Assembly (NCBI RefSeq): GCF_007981265.1
Contig: NZ_CP034363.1
Location: 4,464,001-4,528,000 of the forward strand
DNA length: 64,000 nt
Direction of reading: 5' to 3'
Source: Pantoea sp. CCBC3-3-1
GTDB taxonomy: Bacteria; Pseudomonadota; Gammaproteobacteria; Enterobacterales; Enterobacteriaceae
Positions 50,594-64,000 of the stretch are shown here, piece by piece. A program made the position numbers and the translations under genes. The notes beneath the pieces are model-generated. The model was not told the origin of the DNA. It made no database searches and saw only the letters and a list, made by a program, of their open reading frames with translations. Every line of letters begins with the position of its first letter. Position 1 is the first letter of the stretch.

Positions 50594-52081
50594 TCACGGC
50601 ACGTAAAGTTGGGTCGCCAACGTGTTATGACGCTCGATGATGTTCGGCAGATCTGTATGCACCATAACCCCACCGCGTACTTTTACCTGACCATTGATAA
50701 CGCTACAGGCAACCTTGCCAGGATTGCAAAACACCAATGCTGCCACGGGATCGTGTCCCGCACCTGCCAGACCGGGCTGGTTGAGATCGAATACGGCCAC
50801 ATCAGCCATCATTCCCGGTGCTAATGCGCCAATGTCATCCCGATTAAGAACCTTAGCGCCGCCCAGGGTAGCAATTTCCAGTGCCTGCCGCGCTGTCATA
50901 GCATCAGGTCCAAATCCTACGCGCTGAAGCAATAAAGCCTGACGAACCTCCGCTATTATGTCTGAAGTATCATTTGATGCCGAACCATCTACGCCCATAC
51001 CAACCTTCATGCCTGCATCAAGCATTTTTCTCACTGGTGCAATTCCCGAGGCAAGCCGCATGTTAGAGCAAGGACAATGTGCCACACCGGTTCCGGTTCG
51101 GGCAAAAAGCTGAATACCGTACTCATCCAGCTTGACGCAATGAGCATGCCAGACATCCTGCCCTACCCAGCCCAGGTCTTCGACATACTGAGCCGGAGAA
51201 CGGTTAAATTTTTCCCGACTGTAGCGAACATCATTATCGTTCTCGGCCAAATGCGTATGCATCGATACTCTATAGTGTCGGGCCAGCCTGGCCGACTCTC
51301 TCATCAAATCCTGACTGACTGAAAAAGGAGAACAGGGTGCAACGACGACTCTCAGCATCGAGCCTCGTTCCGCATCGTGATAGCGTTCGATAACACGCTG
51401 AGTATCCTCCAGGATAACGTTTTCCTTTTCTACCAGTGAGTCTGGCGGCAATCCGCCCCGGCTTTGGCCTACACTCATGCTTCCGCGGCTGGCATGAAAG
51501 CGCATGCCCATCCTGGCAGCCGCCTCAATACTGTCATCAAGCTTGCAGCCGTTCGGAAAGACATAAAGATGATCGCTGGAAGTGGTACAACCGGTAAGCA
51601 TTAATTCTGCCATCGACATCATGGTCGAAATACGGATCATGTCTGGCGTCAGTTTTTGCCATAGCGGATACAGGTTAGTTATCCATTTAAAAAGTTCGCC
51701 ATCCTGTGCCTCCGGGATCACCCGGGTCAGGCTTTGATACATATGATGATGCGTATTGATCAGACCTGGAATGGCGATATGACCTTTCAAATCAATCACT
51801 TCATCGGCAGTTGGCGGCAGCTCGTCCACTTTTCCAACGGCAACGATCGTATTGCCTTTAATCAAAATACTGCCGTTTTTGATTTCCCTTCTGTTGGCAT
51901 CCATCGTCACTACGACGTCGGCGTTTTTTAACAACAGTGTACGTTGGGAACTCACTGTAGCTGGCGAGGCGTTAAAAGACAGGGCGCTGTTTTGCTGCGC
52001 TGACAGCAGCTGTGAAGAAACTGCCAGTAAAGGCAATGCCAGCAGTGTCCTGCGGGTGTAATCAGGCGAATCCTTTTGCAT
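50594..52081 (-). CDS. Tat-exported amidohydrolase, 8-oxoguanine deaminase-like
   Basis: This 495-residue protein has an N-terminal twin-arginine-type signal (YTRRTLLALPLLAVSS, then a likely cut near residue 29) and a metal-dependent amidohydrolase TIM barrel. Candidate metal ligands are H111/H113 (INTHHHMYQ), H277 (HTHLAE), H314 (HAHCVKLD) and D365 (GVDGSASND), and E280 is a probable catalytic acid. The closest family I recognise is the 8-oxoguanine deaminase/TRZ-ATZ group; a substrate cannot be fixed from sequence. The gene stands between rpsQ and rplN on the same strand, with its own candidate regulatory sites. E. coli has no gene here, which suggests gain by insertion. Export would be unusual for a purine deaminase. 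Confidence 0.85.
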   Translation of the reverse strand: MQKDSPDYTRRTLLALPLLAVSSQLLSAQQNSALSFNASPATVSSQRTLLLKNADVVVTMDANRREIKNGSILIKGNTIVAVGKVDELPPTADEVIDLKGHIAIPGLINTHHHMYQSLTRVIPEAQDGELFKWITNLYPLWQKLTPDMIRISTMMSMAELMLTGCTTSSDHLYVFPNGCKLDDSIEAAARMGMRFHASRGSMSVGQSRGGLPPDSLVEKENVILEDTQRVIERYHDAERGSMLRVVVAPCSPFSVSQDLMRESARLARHYRVSMHTHLAENDNDVRYSREKFNRSPAQYVEDLGWVGQDVWHAHCVKLDEYGIQLFARTGTGVAHCPCSNMRLASGIAPVRKMLDAGMKVGMGVDGSASNDTSDIIAEVRQALLLQRVGFGPDAMTARQALEIATLGGAKVLNRDDIGALAPGMMADVAVFDLNQPGLAGAGHDPVAALVFCNPGKVACSVINGQVKVRGGVMVHTDLPNIIERHNTLATQLYVP

Positions 52082-52330
52082 TTCTGTTTACCTGTTGTGA
52101 CCAATATCAGAACTCCTGCTGCTGATACGAGCAGGGGTTACTCTTTCATGCATTTAAAATGCATAAGCAGCTTAAAGATCACACATATTTTTAACGTGAC
52201 TGATATCACTTCTTGCGGGATTTAGTAATCAGAATAAGCGGCAGATCGATAAGCAAGAGGTAAGGCATTTGAAGCGCAGAGAGACGTAAAGGGGTAATCA
52301 ACAGCAGGGATTTACAGGGAGTATAAAAGA
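52082..52330 (-). promoter_or_regulatory. Regulatory region upstream of the amidohydrolase
   Basis: This A/T-rich region has a 17-bp odd palindrome (52148-52164, 8-bp arms around one A), a CRP-like site (52195-52210, GTGA-N6-TCAC core) and a weaker GC-rich inverted repeat near 52114-52135. No clear sigma-70 promoter pair was found. The sites are visible; binding is inferred. Confidence 0.5.
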
Positions 52331-52357
52331 AAAAACCCCCGACAAGCGGGGGTTTTT
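52331..52357 (-). terminator. Terminator after rpsQ (S10 operon end)
   Basis: A perfect 11-bp stem (52331-52341 with 52347-52357, 5-nt loop) with A/T ends lies 15 nt after the rpsQ stop. It is strong and symmetrical, so it should end the S10 transcript before the amidohydrolase gene. Confidence 0.9.
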
Positions 52358-52372
52358 ACAGAGGAAGCGTTC

Positions 52373-54583
<2,211 letters not shown>

Positions 54584-54596
54584 TTATCCTCTAAAA

Positions 54597-56992
<2,396 letters not shown>

Positions 56993-57012
56993 TCAATCGC
57001 TCAATGACCTGA

Positions 57013-57499
<487 letters not shown>

Positions 57500-57527
57500 A
57501 TTATACGTACATGAGCACGTAAAGCAA
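57500..57527 (-). promoter_or_regulatory. S10 operon promoter
   Basis: A TTGCTT -35 (57522-57527) and perfect TATAAT -10 (57500-57505) are spaced by 16 bp, followed by a GC-rich discriminator (GCGCGGGCC). This suits a stringently controlled ribosomal protein promoter. It lies about 175 nt before rpsJ, which fits the length of the E. coli leader. Confidence 0.8.
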
Positions 57528-57589
57528 CCTGTTTATCACATTGACTGGCGTTAAGCGGCAGAAAAAGCAGAGATGCGGCATCTGTAAAA

Positions 57590-57627
57590 AAGAAAAATGC
57601 CGCTGGCGGAAAGGCTTCAGCGGCATT
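57590..57627 (-). terminator. Terminator after bfr
   Basis: A 9-bp stem (57596-57604 with 57619-57627) is followed on the minus strand by an A-poor T-rich run. It separates bfr from the S10 promoter. Confidence 0.8.
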
Positions 57628-57650
57628 CAGATTGATAACTCATTGTTACA

Positions 57651-58133
57651 CTAGCCCTTCTCTTCCACTTTGATTTGCGACTGCAAATAGTTCTGTATGC
57701 CAATTTTCTCAATCAGACTCAGTTCTGTTTCGAGAAAATCGATATGGTGCTCTTCATCTTCCAGAATGACGATCATCATATCGCGGCTAACATAATCGTG
57801 CACCTTGTCGGCCCAGGCTATCGCTTCCCGCAAATCTTTTGCGCCTTCTAACTCCAGAATCAAATCTGACCTCAACATCTCTTCTACATCTTCCCCGATA
57901 CGAAGTCGTCCCAGGTCCTGGAGATTGGGCAATCCTTCGAGAAAAAGTATCCGTTCGATGTATTTGTCAGCATGCTTCATTTCATCGATGGATTCGTGAT
58001 ACTCAATATCGTTAAGGCGCATCAGCCCCCAATCTTTGAACATACGCGCATGCAGGAAATACTGGTTAATAGCAACCAGCTCATTTCCAAGTAGTTTATT
58101 TAAATGGCTTATGATTTTTGCATCGCCCTTCAT
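57651..58133 (-). CDS. bfr: Bacterioferritin
   Basis: The 160-residue four-helix protein is the heme-containing iron store. The ferroxidase residues are kept: E18 ([13 protein letters not shown]), E51 and H54 (EMKHAD), E94 and E127/H130 ([11 protein letters not shown]). The heme-ligand methionine M52 lies in DEMKHAD. It forms a 24-subunit shell that oxidises and stores iron. It lies 84 nt after bfd, whose ferredoxin releases the iron again. Confidence 0.97.
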   Translation of the reverse strand: MKGDAKIISHLNKLLGNELVAINQYFLHARMFKDWGLMRLNDIEYHESIDEMKHADKYIERILFLEGLPNLQDLGRLRIGEDVEEMLRSDLILELEGAKDLREAIAWADKVHDYVSRDMMIVILEDEEHHIDFLETELSLIEKIGIQNYLQSQIKVEEKG

Positions 58134-58217
58134 TTTGCTTCCTCCGCTTCCAGTTATTAAGAGCGTAGATGCACAATGAAGGAAGTCAAAAAACCATGAC
58201 TAAATGTAGGGAGATGA

Positions 58218-58412
58218 TCAGGCGATTTCTTTGTACTGCGGCGCGTTTTGCAGCTCTTCATTCATAATATCGCGGGCCAGACGGATGCACTTACCGCATT
58301 GTTTTCCCACGGGTATTAACTGGCGAAGTTGCTGGATTGATTTAGGCTGATAGCGGCGAACAACTTCGCGAAGTTTTTTATCACCGATCGCGTTACACAA
58401 ACAGACGTACAT
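58218..58412 (-). CDS. bfd: Bacterioferritin-associated ferredoxin
   Basis: The 64-residue protein binds a [2Fe-2S] cluster through C4, C6, C39 and C42 (MYVCLCNAIG and KQCGKC). Bfd delivers electrons to Bfr so that ferric iron can be released when cells are short of iron. A longer frame from 58430 would add MYWGKK, but the ATG at 58412 matches the family. E. coli Bfd is the same length. It precedes bfr, as usual. Confidence 0.95.
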   Translation of the reverse strand: MYVCLCNAIGDKKLREVVRRYQPKSIQQLRQLIPVGKQCGKCIRLARDIMNEELQNAPQYKEIA

Positions 58413-58503
58413 TTTCTTACCCCAGTACAAATAATGATCGCATTGTAAATGCGAATCGTTTTTGTTTCAATCAGGGCATCGATAAACGTTAAATAACAGC
58501 CAT

Positions 58504-58533
58504 AAAAAAAGAGCACCGAGGTGCTCTTTTTAT
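58504..58533 (-). terminator. Terminator after tuf (str operon end)
   Basis: An 11-bp stem (AAAAAGAGCAC with GTGCTCTTTTT) around CGAG, with T-runs on both strands, ends the str operon and could also work in the opposite direction. Confidence 0.9.
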
Positions 58534-58574
58534 TTGCGCTGGCAGAGTAAACCCTACCAGTAAATCATCGACAA

Positions 58575-59816
<1,242 letters not shown>

Positions 59817-59829
59817 TTAAAACTGTAGC

Positions 59830-61974
<2,145 letters not shown>

Positions 61975-62037
61975 TTAGTAAAACCCAGCGGGTGGTCGAC
62001 TTAGACGTCCGCTGGGTTAATAACAACTACGAAGCTG

Positions 62038-62523
<486 letters not shown>

Positions 62524-62604
62524 TTAATTCAGGATTGTCCAAAACTCTACGAGTTTATTATGACATTTAAGATAAAACGTTTGGCCTTACTTAACGGAGA
62601 ACCA

Positions 62605-63033
<429 letters not shown>

Positions 63034-63053
63034 TTAGATAACGAGGACGCAGA

Positions 63054-63082
63054 ATTTTAGAGCTGAGCAGAAAAGGTGTCAA
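63054..63082 (-). promoter_or_regulatory. str operon promoter
   Basis: On the minus strand a perfect TTGACA (63077-63082) and TAAAAT (63054-63059) are spaced by 17 bp, about 75 nt before rpsL. This matches the E. coli str promoter almost exactly in its boxes. The region 62980-63103 holds no gene. Confidence 0.85.
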
Positions 63083-63103
63083 GAAATAACCAGGATATCG
63101 TAC

Positions 63104-63391
63104 TTACCAGGTCATTTGTTGAGGGTGTTTTACCGTCAGCGCGACGAAATCATTATAGCTGATAGTAGCAGTAGTGGATGAAATTTGAGCAGAAAGACCA
63201 CGCGCCTGAATATCCTCCTTTAAGACAAACAGGCTGACAGACGCCTTCCGCAGGCTCTCCAGCGCGCTGCTGCCTTCCAGCGCAGCCAAAACGCCATCCT
63301 GGAGCAACAGGAGATCGTCACCTTCGTTTAGCATCCGCAGCAGTGCGCTGAAATCGCATTTAAAGGGAGAGTTAATCAGCGTATGCAGCAT
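63104..63391 (-). CDS. tusB: Sulfur-relay protein TusB
   Basis: TusB is the 95-residue subunit of the TusBCD complex, which passes sulfur from TusA to TusE for the s2U34 modification of tRNA wobble bases. The DsrH-like fold is seen in MLHTLINSPFKCDFSALLRML and LQDGVLAALEG. Order tusD-tusC-tusB-rpsL is the E. coli order. It begins 7 nt after tusC. Confidence 0.94.
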   Translation of the reverse strand: MLHTLINSPFKCDFSALLRMLNEGDDLLLLQDGVLAALEGSSALESLRKASVSLFVLKEDIQARGLSAQISSTTATISYNDFVALTVKHPQQMTW

Positions 63392-63398
63392 AGATTCC

Positions 63399-63758
63399 TC
63401 AAAAAGTGATGATACGGTCGTAATTTTCCAACTCGGCCCGCAGCGCTGCGGGGGTTAAAACCTCTACCGGCAGCACTTTTTGTCCATCTAAGGCCAGGCC
63501 TCGTTCGCGCAGCGAAGCAGAACAGGCGTAAAAACGTTCAACATCGTACAGAGGAAGGACGCCAAAAGTGCGAATATAGTCGCGCGCCAGCACCTTGTCA
63601 GGCTGCTGATCCGGCAAAAGTTGCAACACACCGTCGCTGATAAAAAAAAGCGCGATCTCTTCGCTAAGCGCCGAAACGGCCATCACTGCGTCCAGCCCTT
63701 CCCTGCCCGCGCTGCTACCATGAGGTGCCTGAGTAAATACAAAAGCGATGCGGTTCAT
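63399..63758 (-). CDS. tusC: Sulfur-relay protein TusC
   Basis: TusC is a 119-residue DsrF-like subunit. It starts [24 protein letters not shown] and continues with the [11 protein letters not shown] segment typical of the DsrE/F fold. It forms a hexamer with TusB and TusD. Its ATG overlaps the last base of the tusD stop codon, so translation is coupled. Confidence 0.94.
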   Translation of the reverse strand: MNRIAFVFTQAPHGSSAGREGLDAVMAVSALSEEIALFFISDGVLQLLPDQQPDKVLARDYIRTFGVLPLYDVERFYACSASLRERGLALDGQKVLPVEVLTPAALRAELENYDRIITF

Positions 63759-64000
63759 CAGAATTGCACCAGCCGTTCACAGCTCAGTGCCGCTTCCGCC
63801 AGCGCGCCCAGTCCGGCTAACTGAAAACCCTCAGCCAGGTTAGCCGCAGCACCCGCTTCCTGCTCGCTCGCGATGCCCCGACGCAGTGCTGCCGCCACGC
63901 AAATATTCAGCGTCACGTCGTGCTCACGCTGTAACGTTTGCCAGGCGCGCGTTAAGTCAAACTCGTCGTTTGCGGGCGAAGTCAAACTGCTGGCGTTCAT
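63758..64000 (-). CDS. tusD: Sulfur-relay protein TusD (N-terminus cut by window edge)
   Basis: The frame is open for 81 codons from the window edge to the stop at 63758. The residues [11 protein letters not shown] contain the catalytic cysteine that carries the persulfide, and the C-terminus ([18 protein letters not shown]) matches E. coli TusD. About 45-50 N-terminal residues lie past 64000. The ATG at the very edge aligns to an internal family position (NANQLTSPASDE), so it is not the true start. Confidence 0.92.
   Translation of the reverse strand: MNASSLTSPANDEFDLTRAWQTLQREHDVTLNICVAAALRRGIASEQEAGAAANLAEGFQLAGLGALAEAALSCERLVQF

Overview
The window is chromosomal housekeeping DNA from a gammaproteobacterium of the order Enterobacterales. 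MreB and Fis look essentially the same as the Escherichia coli proteins, and the gene order follows the E. coli yhdP to tusD segment almost gene for gene. A type II dehydroquinase (aroQ) next to accB, msrPQ in the same cluster, and loss of several E. coli genes point to a relative outside Escherichia/Salmonella, possibly Erwiniaceae. That placement is inference and was not tested against databases.

Layout. 1-10730 (minus): yhdP (cut by the window edge), rng, yhdE, the rod-shape genes mreD-mreC-mreB, and csrD. 10932-25264 (plus): acuI, msrP-msrQ, aroQ-accB-accC, prmA, an alpha-class carbonic anhydrase (cah), dusB-fis, an LpxP-type lipid A acyltransferase, and an AapJQMP amino acid ABC transporter preceded by a good sigma-54 promoter and NtrC-like sites. 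25418-31190 (minus): one complete rRNA operon (16S, tRNA-Ile, tRNA-Ala, 23S, single 5S) with tandem P1/P2 promoters. 31346-35664: yrdA (plus), then dprA-smg-yrdD-tsaC-aroE-yrdB (minus). 35783-40566 (plus): def-fmt-rsmB-trkA-mscL. 40608-57324 (minus): arfA, yhdN-zntR, then the alpha, spc and S10 ribosomal protein operons. 57651-64000 (minus): bfd-bfr, the str operon (rpsL-rpsG-fusA-tuf) and tusDCB, with tusD cut by the edge.

How the genes work together. Most of the window serves translation: rRNA, two tRNAs, about 30 ribosomal proteins, EF-G, EF-Tu, RNA polymerase alpha, SecY, tRNA and rRNA modification (dusB, tsaC, rsmB, tusBCD), formylation and deformylation (fmt, def), ribosome rescue (arfA), L11 methylation (prmA) and Fis, which activates rRNA promoters. 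Smaller groups cover cell shape (mre), fatty-acid and shikimate synthesis (accBC, aroQ, aroE), periplasmic methionine repair (msrPQ), iron storage (bfr, bfd) and ion and osmotic control (trkA, mscL, zntR).

The departures from the E. coli plan are the most interesting parts. A Tat-signal amidohydrolase resembling 8-oxoguanine deaminases sits between the S10 and spc operons, behind a strong terminator and with its own candidate regulatory sites. An alpha-carbonic anhydrase with a structured 5' leader sits between prmA and dusB. yhdT-panF are absent after accC. A single lpxP-like gene replaces the yhdJ-acrEF-yhdV segment between fis and the amino acid transporter. I found no phage, insertion sequence, CRISPR array or obviously new multigene system.
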